From contig NZ_CAJPVG010000001.1 in the NCBI RefSeq assembly GCF_905397375.1, positions 558,001 through 622,000 of the forward strand: a stretch of 64,000 bases of DNA, in the 5' to 3' direction. The notes below the pieces were generated by a model. The model did not search any database. It worked only from the letters and a program-made list of their open reading frames with translations, and was not told the DNA's origin. Positions 54,426 through 61,951 of the stretch are shown here, piece after piece (position 1 is the first letter of the stretch; every line of letters begins with the position of its first letter). A program made the translations under genes and the position numbers. This DNA is from Ralstonia mannitolilytica (lineage in GTDB: Bacteria; Pseudomonadota; Gammaproteobacteria; Burkholderiales; Burkholderiaceae).

Positions 54426-55189
54426 CGGGAGTTCTCCGGAGAAGATCTGTCGTGCGGGACGCGGCCAAAAAACGGCACGCCCTTGAACCACAGGCGCAGG
54501 GCCTGCCAATGGATGCGGCCGATGACCTGCAGTGCAAGCAAAGGCTGGCGCAGCAGCGCGCGTCGCAGGTGGGCGGCATCGAACGGCTGCAACCGGCCAC
54601 CGATGGCGGTCTGCAGCAAGGCGCCGTCTCGGTCGTGATAGTCGATGCGCACCAGCGCCGTTGCAGCGCCCTCGGCAAAGCGGAACCGATAACCGCCCTC
54701 GACCCGGCAGAACGGCGAGACATGCAGTTGCTTGCGGCACGTCAGCACGGTGTGCGCGTCGATGGCCCCGCCGTCGTGCGCGCACAGCAGGTATCGATGG
54801 TGCTGCCCGAAGGTGTTGTTGACTTCGGCCAAGACCGCGCGCAGCGTGCCGGCCGCGTCGTGGCAATACCAGAACGAGACGGGGTTGAACATCCAGCCGG
54901 CAATGCGCGGAAAGGTCTGCAGCCAGACCTCGCCATCGGCAGGCAAACCCGCGCTGCTCAGCACGCCACGTATCCACGCGAGCAGATCCGTGCCGTCGCG
55001 CGGGCCGTAGTCACGCACGCGCAAGGACAGCGGGCGGAGGCAGTCGACGCCGAACCACGCTCCGGTCAGGCGACCCAGCGCGGAGAGCTTCACCCGCACG
55101 GCAAACACCGGATAGACGAAGCGATTGGCGACCGGCCGCAGGCGACGGTGCATGACCTGGCCGACGAGAAGCTGTGCGTCGCCGTTCAT
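54422..55189 (-). CDS. DUF1365 protein
   Basis: A 255-residue protein of a family almost always encoded between an FAD-dependent oxidoreductase and a CFA synthase. Recognisable segments are VFAVRVKLSALG near 27, AGWMFNPVSFWYC near 93 and VNNTFGQHH near 118. The biochemical function is not established. It overlaps both neighbours by four bases, so translation is coupled with the oxidoreductase and CFA synthase. Confidence 0.88.
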   Translation of the reverse strand: MNGDAQLLVGQVMHRRLRPVANRFVYPVFAVRVKLSALGRLTGAWFGVDCLRPLSLRVRDYGPRDGTDLLAWIRGVLSSAGLPADGEVWLQTFPRIAGWMFNPVSFWYCHDAAGTLRAVLAEVNNTFGQHHRYLLCAHDGGAIDAHTVLTCRKQLHVSPFCRVEGGYRFRFAEGAATALVRIDYHDRDGALLQTAIGGRLQPFDAAHLRRALLRQPLLALQVIGRIHWQALRLWFKGVPFFGRVPHDRSSPENSR

Positions 55190-56481
55190 GGCGCCACCTG
55201 TGCCCAGGCCGGAGCGCAGCCGAAATCCGCCACGACGCGCAGCGCGGACTTCAGGCCGTCTTCGTGGAATCCGTAGCCGGTCCAGGCGCCCGCAAACCAG
55301 GTGCGGCTGCGGCCCTGCAATGCCGGCAGGCGGGCCTGCGCGTCGATGGCCGGTTGGTCGAACACCGGATGCTCGTATTCGAAGCGCCGATACTCAAGCT
55401 CGGGCGCGGGCGGCGCGGATGGATTGAGCGTGACCACCACGGGCGTCGTCACCGGCAGCGGTTGCAGCTGGTTCAGCAGGTAGCTGACGCACGGCGCGCC
55501 CGCCGTTGCGCCGGCGTGGGGCGCGTCCAGATAGTTCCAGGCCGACCACACGCGCCGCCGACGCGGCAACAGGCGGGTATCCCGATGCAGGAATGCGGTG
55601 TTGGGCTGATACCGGAAAGCGCCCAGCACGGCGCGCTCGTCGTCGGTGGCATCGTCGAGCAGCTGCAACGTCTGCGGTGCATGCGTGGCGAGCACCACGG
55701 CGTCGTATCGCTCGCTTCCCGCATCCGTGCGGATATCGACATGGGCCTCTGCCCGGCGGATGCCGCGCACCGGCGTGCCGACACGCACATCGGCCAGCCG
55801 GCCGGCAATCGCCTGCACATAGCTGCGCGCGCCGCCTTTGACGGTCCGCCAACGCGGCCGGTTGAAGACCTGCAGCAAGCCGTGGTTCAGACAGAACCGA
55901 AGGAATGTTTCGGCCGGAAACGCCAGGATCTCGCGGCTCGGCGTCGACCAGATGGCGGCTGCCATCGGCAGTAGATAGTGGGCGCAGAATGGCTCGCCAT
56001 AGCGGCCGGCCGCCAGCAGCGTGCCGAGGCTGTGGCGCTCGTTGCGCGCCATGGCCAGATTGGCGTGCGCCTGGCGGTTGAAGCGCAGGATGTCGCTCAG
56101 CATCGACAGGAACCGCGCCGACACCAGATTGCGCGGCTGCGCAAAGACCGTGCTGAGGCTGGTGCCGGCCCATTCCAGCGCCCCGCCGTCGACCGACACG
56201 CTGAACGACATGTCGCTCTCGCAATGCGCTACGCCAAGTTCATCGAACAACGCAATCAGGTTCGGATACGTGCGGGTATTGAACACGAGAAAACCGGTAT
56301 CGACTCCAAAGACCTGCCCGCCCTCCTCGATGTCGACCGTATTGGTGTGCCCGCCAAGCCGTGGCGCGGCCTCGAACAGCGTCACGGCGTGCCGCTTCGC
56401 AAGAAAATGCGCCGCCGCCAGCCCCGAGATGCCGGAGCCGACCACGGCAATGCGCTTTGCAGGAAACTGAAGAATGTTCAA
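55186..56481 (-). CDS. FAD-dependent oxidoreductase of the CFA cluster
   Basis: A 431-residue flavoprotein with the dinucleotide-binding motif VVGSGISGLAAAHFL at the N-terminus and an amine-oxidase/desaturase-like fold; FAGAWTGYGFHEDGLKSA near the C-terminus completes the FAD site. I choose a TTG start at 56481, about eight bases after AGAGG and 28 bases after the folE stop; no ATG is suitable. In homologous clusters it acts with DUF1365 and CFA proteins on membrane acyl chains. Exact reaction unknown. Confidence 0.87.
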   Translation of the reverse strand: MNILQFPAKRIAVVGSGISGLAAAHFLAKRHAVTLFEAAPRLGGHTNTVDIEEGGQVFGVDTGFLVFNTRTYPNLIALFDELGVAHCESDMSFSVSVDGGALEWAGTSLSTVFAQPRNLVSARFLSMLSDILRFNRQAHANLAMARNERHSLGTLLAAGRYGEPFCAHYLLPMAAAIWSTPSREILAFPAETFLRFCLNHGLLQVFNRPRWRTVKGGARSYVQAIAGRLADVRVGTPVRGIRRAEAHVDIRTDAGSERYDAVVLATHAPQTLQLLDDATDDERAVLGAFRYQPNTAFLHRDTRLLPRRRRVWSAWNYLDAPHAGATAGAPCVSYLLNQLQPLPVTTPVVVTLNPSAPPAPELEYRRFEYEHPVFDQPAIDAQARLPALQGRSRTWFAGAWTGYGFHEDGLKSALRVVADFGCAPAWAQVAP

Positions 56482-56509
56482 GGCGATGCCTCTTGGATTG
56501 GCTGGGCGC

Positions 56510-57238
56510 TCATCCGCCGTGGCGGCCGGGCAGCAGCGCAAGAAACTCGCGCCGCAGGCTGGGATCGGTCAGAAACACGCCGCGCATCACGCTGCTCACC
56601 ATGCGCGACTCGTCGTCTTTCGTACCGCGCCAGTGCATGCAGTAGTGCTCGGCCTCCAGCACAACGGCCAGGCCGTCGGGCGCCATGCGGTCTTCCAGCA
56701 AATCGGCGATCTGCTTGATGGCTTCTTCCTGGATCTGCGGACGGCTCATGACCCAGTCGATCAGCCGGGCGTACTTGGACAGCCCGATCAACTGGGAGTC
56801 CTGGCGCGGCATGACGCCGACCCACGCGCGCCCCATCACCGGACACAGGTGGTGCGAGCAGGCGCTGCGCACCCGCAACGGCCCGACCACCATCAGCTCG
56901 TTGAGCCGCTCCGCATTCGGAAACGCCGTCACTTCGGGGGCTTTGACGTAGCGGCCGGCAAACACCTCGCGCACGAACATCTTGGCGACGCGGCGCGCGG
57001 TTTCCCGGCTGTTGTGGTCTTGTTCCACATCGATGACCAGCGCGCGCAGCACCGCCTGCAGGCGCTCCTCCACCTCTGCCTGGAGCAGGTCCAGTTCACC
57101 CTCGCGCAGGTAGGCGGCGATGTTGTCGTTGGCGTGAAAACGGTGGCCGGCACTCATCAGCCGCTCCCGAATCCGGACAGAAAGCGGCACGCTGCCAGCC
57201 GCCCCGGCAAACCCGGGCGGATCCAAAGTCAGTTTCAT
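56510..57238 (-). CDS. folE: GTP cyclohydrolase I FolE
   Basis: A 242-residue type I GTP cyclohydrolase that makes dihydroneopterin triphosphate. The zinc ligands are visible in CSHHLCPVMGRAWVG (near 130) and HYCMHWRGTKDDES (near 201). A folE copy in a photolyase/CFA cluster fits a need for pterin- or folate-derived cofactor, such as a photolyase antenna, under light stress; this link is inference. It lies 86 bases downstream of the regulator gene on the same strand. Confidence 0.94.
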   Translation of the reverse strand: MKLTLDPPGFAGAAGSVPLSVRIRERLMSAGHRFHANDNIAAYLREGELDLLQAEVEERLQAVLRALVIDVEQDHNSRETARRVAKMFVREVFAGRYVKAPEVTAFPNAERLNELMVVGPLRVRSACSHHLCPVMGRAWVGVMPRQDSQLIGLSKYARLIDWVMSRPQIQEEAIKQIADLLEDRMAPDGLAVVLEAEHYCMHWRGTKDDESRMVSSVMRGVFLTDPSLRREFLALLPGRHGG

Positions 57239-57324
57239 TGAAATGCCTCCGAAAAGCGGGCGGCGCTCACCGCCCATGCCGGCTCAGCACAGCGCCCTGG
57301 CGGCGCTCTGTTGCGTATACGCGG

Positions 57325-58314
57325 CTAAGTGGCGGGTGGATGCATCGACTCGGCCCGTATGGCGAACTCCATCGCGTCTTCCAGCATCAGCCGCGCGCGG
57401 TTGGCGACATCGCCCAGATGCCGGTGCAGTTGCTCATCGAGCGTCGAGCGCACCGCGCAGCCGTCACTGAACCGCTCAAAGGCATCGAGCTGCCGGATCA
57501 GGTCGACAAGATGCCGTGGGCACTCGCACGCAATCGTCTGTGACGCATTGGCAAAGATGTCCAGTTGGCGGTCGGTGAAACGGCGCGCATTCCGACGCAG
57601 GGGCTCGAGCTTCCCGTAGACAACGTCGACGCGCACGAGCTGCGTCAACTCGTTCAGTATCTGGTCCAGTTCGGCCTGGGCGTTGGGGTCCCGATACAGG
57701 CGCACACCGGCGGCGCGCAGCATGTCGGTGGCGCGGACCGTGCCAAAGCTGTAGATCACGCCCACCGCACGCGTGCCCGTGCTGCGGGCTGCCACCAGGA
57801 TGGCTTGCGCGGTGTCAGGCTGCAAGGAAGCCGCGTCGACGATCAGGACGTCCGTACCAGCCGGTACCGCAGGCGGCACGTGTCCATCCAGGGCGGGGAG
57901 TTCAGAGACCGCGTCAACGCCGAGGGAGGCGAGCGTGGTTTTCCTGCGCCGCACGCGTTCGGCCAGCAGGCTGCCACAAACGGCGAGCGAGATTGCAGCG
58001 TGCCCGGCCACGGGCGGACCCGGCTCTTCGCTGGCCTGTGATGCTTCCAGAAGCTGTTCAAGCTCGGCGCTGCTGATGCGTGCAATCGTGCCGATCGCGT
58101 GTCCGCGATTGACCAGCGTCCTGAGCAGCGCCAGGCGCCGGACGTCTTCGCCGGAATACAACCGCTGGCCTGTCTCCGATTTGGCGGGCGAAATCACGCC
58201 GTAGCGCTGTTCCCACACACGGAGCGTGGACACAGGCATCCGGGCCATGCGGGCGGCTGTACCGCTTCGATACCGTGGCGTTGCGTTGTCTTCGTGTTGC
58301 ACATGCGTCTCCAT
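57325..58314 (-). CDS. LitR/CarH-like MerR regulator lacking the B12-ligand histidine motif
   Basis: A 329-residue regulator. The MerR helix-turn-helix (residues 13-80) contains STLRVWEQRYGVI and GQRLYSGEDVRRL, very close to LitR/CarH proteins. Residues about 105-210 have the alternating pattern of a B12-binding Rossmann fold, but the expected ExxHxxG-type motif is replaced by AVCGSLLAER with no His. A C-terminal helical region carries CECPRHL (263-269). It matches the B12-independent LitR class that works with a LOV protein in some proteobacteria; no LOV gene is here. It heads the folE-CFA operon and is divergent from the HU gene. Confidence 0.85.
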   Translation of the reverse strand: METHVQHEDNATPRYRSGTAARMARMPVSTLRVWEQRYGVISPAKSETGQRLYSGEDVRRLALLRTLVNRGHAIGTIARISSAELEQLLEASQASEEPGPPVAGHAAISLAVCGSLLAERVRRRKTTLASLGVDAVSELPALDGHVPPAVPAGTDVLIVDAASLQPDTAQAILVAARSTGTRAVGVIYSFGTVRATDMLRAAGVRLYRDPNAQAELDQILNELTQLVRVDVVYGKLEPLRRNARRFTDRQLDIFANASQTIACECPRHLVDLIRQLDAFERFSDGCAVRSTLDEQLHRHLGDVANRARLMLEDAMEFAIRAESMHPPAT

Positions 58315-58332
58315 GCGAGCGCTGATTCGCTT

Positions 58333-58370
58333 ACATGAAACGCGGTGGACGGGATAACGTCAACGAAATG
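58333..58370. promoter_or_regulatory. Shared bipartite motif, copy A (LitR-like regulator side)
   Basis: The plus strand reads ACATGAAACGC-N14-CGTCAACGAAATG, identical in its 24 fixed bases and spacing to the copy upstream of the photolyase operon. On the minus strand TTGACG-N17-TTTCAT would start about 14 bases before the regulator ATG. On the plus strand TGAAAC-N16-CGTC points toward the HU gene about 195 bases away. It is a promoter or operator candidate for the whole light/stress cluster. The remainder of the 58315-58564 gap shows no gene. Confidence 0.75.
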
Positions 58371-58564
58371 TCGCGGGATACGCCACATTTTCGTACGATT
58401 GAACAGGATTTGAGTTGGATTTATGCGGAACGTCGTGCCGCCACAGGCAGACGAGGCCGCCCCCCCTTTCTGCCCGGCCGTTCCCAACGTGGTGCTATGC
58501 TTGCCCCCGCACGCCATTGCGTGCCCATCCCGGATGGCCCATTTCAATCCAATCTACGCATCCC

Positions 58565-58978
58565 ATGGCGACGAAAACCAAGACCGCAGCAAAGAAAGCC
58601 GCACCGGCAAAGAAAACCGCACCGGCCAAGAAAGCCGCTGCCGCGGCACCGGCCGTCAAGCCGCTGAAGAACACGTTCACCAAGGCGAGCCTGGTCAGCC
58701 ATCTGGCCGAGCAGGCCGCCGTCGACGCCAAGTCGGTGAAGGCTGTGCTTCAGCACCTTGAGCACACCATCCTGGGCGCCCTGCACAAGAAGGGCGCTGG
58801 CGAATTCACGCTGCCGGGCCTGTTCAAGGTGACGTCGGTGAAGGTGCCGGCGACCAAGCGCCGCTTCGGCAAGAACCCGTTTACGGGCCTGGAACAGTGG
58901 TTCGAGGCCAAGCCGGCAACGGTGCGGGTGAAGGTCCGGGCGCTGAAGAAGGTCAAGGACGCCGCCGTGAACGGCTGA
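58565..58978 (+). CDS. HU/IHF-family DNA-binding protein with histone H1-like tail
   Basis: A 137-residue nucleoid protein. Residues 1-36 are a Lys/Ala/Pro-rich tail of KKAAPAKK-type repeats, as in bacterial histone H1-like proteins. Residues 37-135 form an HU-like DNA-binding domain (KASLVSHLAEQAAVDAKSV near the start; GEFTLPGLFKV in the dimer strand; RFGKNPFTGLEQWFEAKP in the arm). I use the ATG at 58565; the upstream frame is non-coding. A strong intrinsic terminator follows. Confidence 0.9.
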   Translation: MATKTKTAAKKAAPAKKTAPAKKAAAAAPAVKPLKNTFTKASLVSHLAEQAAVDAKSVKAVLQHLEHTILGALHKKGAGEFTLPGLFKVTSVKVPATKRRFGKNPFTGLEQWFEAKPATVRVKVRALKKVKDAAVNG

Positions 58979-58987
58979 CGTCTCATC

Positions 58988-59011
58988 AAGGGAGCTTCGG
59001 CTCCCTTTTCT
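58988..59011 (+). terminator. Rho-independent terminator of the HU gene
   Basis: A perfect eight-base stem AAGGGAGC/GCTCCCTT closes a TTCG tetraloop and is followed by TTCTTTT, ten bases after the stop codon. Confidence 0.93.
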
Positions 59012-59119
59012 TTTGGGCGCTGCCGCTGAACGGGCAACGCCCTCGCGCACGTCCGAGCGGCGGGTAACGTTTCCACTCGAATACGGTACCCGCAGCCCGG
59101 CGTGCCCACGCCGCGCCGA

Positions 59120-61687
59120 TCAAGACAGCGCCGCGAACGCCGCCGCAACCAGACGGCGCTGCTCGGCCTGATGCGCACGCACCGACGCATGCGCCCCCGA
59201 CGGCGTAGCCCGACGGCACACCGCGGCGAGGCGACTGCCCTTCGGTACTGACCCCTCCAGTGCGTCGCGCACGGAGCGCCATGCCCCCTGGTTGGCGTCT
59301 TCCTCCTGCGCCCAGACGATTTCCGCCAGGTTCGGGAATCGCTCCAGCGCGGCCTTGAGCGCGTGCTGGGGGAACGGATACAGCTGCTCCACGCGGATCA
59401 GCGCGACATCGGCGCGCCCCTCCCGCTCGCGCTGTGCGAGCAGTTCATAGAAGAACTTGCCGCTGCACAGCACGGCCCGCGTGACGGCGTCCGGATCGCG
59501 CGTTGCGGTGTCGGGCAAGACCGGCATGAACGCGCCCTCGACAAGGTCGCGCACGCGCGCATGCGAACGTGCATGACCCAGCAGCTCCGCCTTGGGCGAC
59601 ATGACGATCAACGGCTTGGGCTCGGTCAGCGCGGCCTGCTCGCGCAGCAGGTGGAACCACTGGCCGGAGGTCGACGGCATGACGACGCGCAGGTTGCCGT
59701 CCGCGCACAGTTGCAGGAAGCGGCCCAGGAACCCGCTCGAATGCTCGGGGCCGACGCCTTCATGGCCGTGCGGCAGCAGCATCGCGAGCGCAGACCGGCA
59801 ACCCCATTTGTACTCGCCCGATGCGATGTACTGGTCGATGAAGACCTGGGCGCCGTTGACGAAATCGCCGAACTGCGCCTCCCAGAGCGTGAGCCGCGTA
59901 CGGGTCTGCACGCTATAGCCGTACTCGAAGCCGAGCGCAGCCTCTTCCGACAGCGGCGAGTTGAGGACGTCAAACCCACCTTGGTGTGGCGCCAGGTGCT
60001 GCAGCGGGACGTACGGACTGCGCTCGGCAGGCTGCGTCGCTTGCGAGTGCCATACCGCATGGCGGTGCATGAACGTGCCGCGGCCCACATCCATGCCGGA
60101 CAGCCGTACGCTGTGGCCGTCTTCGAGCAAGGTGGCATAGGCCAGGTTTTCGGCCATGCACCAGTCGGCCGCTTGCTCGCCGTCCGACACCGCCGTACGC
60201 CAGCGCTCGCACAGACCGCGCACCACGTCGTGCAGCAGGACACCGTCGGGCGGTGTGGTCAACGTTTGCGTGAGCGCCTGCAGGCGCCGCAACGACAGCG
60301 GCTGAAGCGGTCGCCGCGTGCACGCGGGGCCAGCTACCGCATCCGCGGCGGACACCGCTGCGGCATGCCCCGCCACCAGCGTCCGCAGCGCGTGCTCGCG
60401 CAGGTCGGCCAGGCGCGTCGATGCCGCGCTGGCCGGGTGATACTGCTCGGTGACCGTGGGATGCGCCGCAATGGCCGCATGCAATGCGGGCTGCGTGAGG
60501 GCGGGCGTGTCGTGCTCGGAATGGCCCAGGCGCCGGTAGCCGATCAGGTCGATGACGATGTCGGCACCGTGCTCCATGCGGTATGCGATGGCGATCCGTG
60601 CTGCGCGCACGACGGCTTCCGGATCGTCCGCATTGACGTGAAGGACCGGCGCATCGACCATGCGGGTGACGTCAGTGCAGTAGTCGTTCGCGCGCACGTC
60701 CATCGCGTTGGGCGTGGTGAAGCCGATCTGGTTGTTGACGATCACGTGCACGACGCCGCCAGCGGTATAGCCGCTGCGGCGGGTCAGGTTCAGCGTTTCC
60801 ATGACGACGCCCTGCCCAGCGAACGCCGCGTCGCCGTGCACCATGATCGGCACGCACGGTGTATCGGGGTGTTCGTCCACGTACGCGCGGGCCATGCCGC
60901 AGACGACCGGATACACACTTTGCAGATGCGATGGATTGGGCGCCAGCACCAGAGACACTTCACCGCCGGCAACGGTGCGCCGGGCCGCGCCCCCGAGGTG
61001 ATACGGCAGGTCGCGCTGCGCGATGGCGACGTCGGAATCCGGATCGAGCCGCTCGAGCATGCCGCGCGCATCCACCCCCATCACGTTGACCAGCGCGTTC
61101 AGGCGCCCACGGTGCGGCAGGCCGAGAAAGATCTGGCGTACGCCGCAGTTGCCGGCCTCTTCGATGAGCGTGTCGAGCAGCGGCACCAGGCTCTCGCAGC
61201 CCTCCAGCGAGAACCGCTTGGCGTGCGCGAACGTGCTGCCAGCCAGCCGCTCCCACATTTCAGCGGCCAGCAGCCGGCCCAGCAGCCAGCGCTTGTGCTC
61301 GGGCGCCGGCGGCGGGGCAAGCAGTTCGGTTTCCATGCGGGCATGAAGCCACGCACGGCGCTGGCGCTTGCGCACACCGCTGCAATCGAGACCGATCGAT
61401 CCGCAATACACGCGCCTGAGCTGCCACTCGAGCTCCTGCACGGTGGTCGCTGTCGGCAGGGCGGTGCCATCCGGTTCGCGGCGCTGTGCCGGGTCCAGGC
61501 CATGGAACGCCGGACGCAGTTCGGGCACGTCGGGCAACGGCACGCGCGCAAGCGGATCGAGACGCGCGCGGCGATAGCCGAGCTCGCGGTATGCGTCGAT
61601 CAGGCCGCCGACAGCGGTGGCGGCAGCCACCGGGGCAAGCGTGGGGTCCGGCCCCACTTCGACAAGTTGCGGAGAGTGTGAAGACAT
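59120..61687 (-). CDS. Stand-alone 2-oxoglutarate dehydrogenase E1-like protein
   Basis: An 855-residue thiamine-diphosphate enzyme of the SucA/DHTKD1 family. The ThDP motif region GDAAFAGQGVV...NNQIGFTTP (near 260-300), the substrate region LPHRGRLNAL (near 193) and the transketolase-like half (GFEYGYSVQTRTRLTLWEAQFGD near 580, quoted in part as GFEYGYS and WEAQFGDF) are intact. The protein begins at the GLIDAYRELGYRRARLDPL segment, so the roughly 75-residue N-terminal extension found in SucA is absent. No E2 or E3 gene is adjacent. It may use another 2-oxoacid or decarboxylate without acyl transfer. Confidence 0.85.
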   Translation of the reverse strand: MSSHSPQLVEVGPDPTLAPVAAATAVGGLIDAYRELGYRRARLDPLARVPLPDVPELRPAFHGLDPAQRREPDGTALPTATTVQELEWQLRRVYCGSIGLDCSGVRKRQRRAWLHARMETELLAPPPAPEHKRWLLGRLLAAEMWERLAGSTFAHAKRFSLEGCESLVPLLDTLIEEAGNCGVRQIFLGLPHRGRLNALVNVMGVDARGMLERLDPDSDVAIAQRDLPYHLGGAARRTVAGGEVSLVLAPNPSHLQSVYPVVCGMARAYVDEHPDTPCVPIMVHGDAAFAGQGVVMETLNLTRRSGYTAGGVVHVIVNNQIGFTTPNAMDVRANDYCTDVTRMVDAPVLHVNADDPEAVVRAARIAIAYRMEHGADIVIDLIGYRRLGHSEHDTPALTQPALHAAIAAHPTVTEQYHPASAASTRLADLREHALRTLVAGHAAAVSAADAVAGPACTRRPLQPLSLRRLQALTQTLTTPPDGVLLHDVVRGLCERWRTAVSDGEQAADWCMAENLAYATLLEDGHSVRLSGMDVGRGTFMHRHAVWHSQATQPAERSPYVPLQHLAPHQGGFDVLNSPLSEEAALGFEYGYSVQTRTRLTLWEAQFGDFVNGAQVFIDQYIASGEYKWGCRSALAMLLPHGHEGVGPEHSSGFLGRFLQLCADGNLRVVMPSTSGQWFHLLREQAALTEPKPLIVMSPKAELLGHARSHARVRDLVEGAFMPVLPDTATRDPDAVTRAVLCSGKFFYELLAQREREGRADVALIRVEQLYPFPQHALKAALERFPNLAEIVWAQEEDANQGAWRSVRDALEGSVPKGSRLAAVCRRATPSGAHASVRAHQAEQRRLVAAAFAALS

Positions 61688-61951
61688 GGTTGTTCACGAG
61701 AAAAGAGACACCGTGGTTTGCCCCCACCACCGGCACGCCATGCTCCCGCGCGCAACCCTCCAGCCGGCACAGCGGTCGGTCAGCAGGCACGTGTTCGGCA
61801 GACGGCGGGGACCGCTCGAAACGCCACACCGGGCAACCGCCCGGGCGCAACGTCGATTCCTTGTTCTACGAGCCGCCTGGCGACGGCCCGTGCCTCCTCC
61901 GTTGGACTGCTGACAGCAACATCACTGCAACGACGGCACTGCAACGACAGA

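Noticed and set aside
57239..57324. Cobalamin or pterin riboswitch before folE
   Set aside because: The 86-base gap is too short and has no recognisable riboswitch core.
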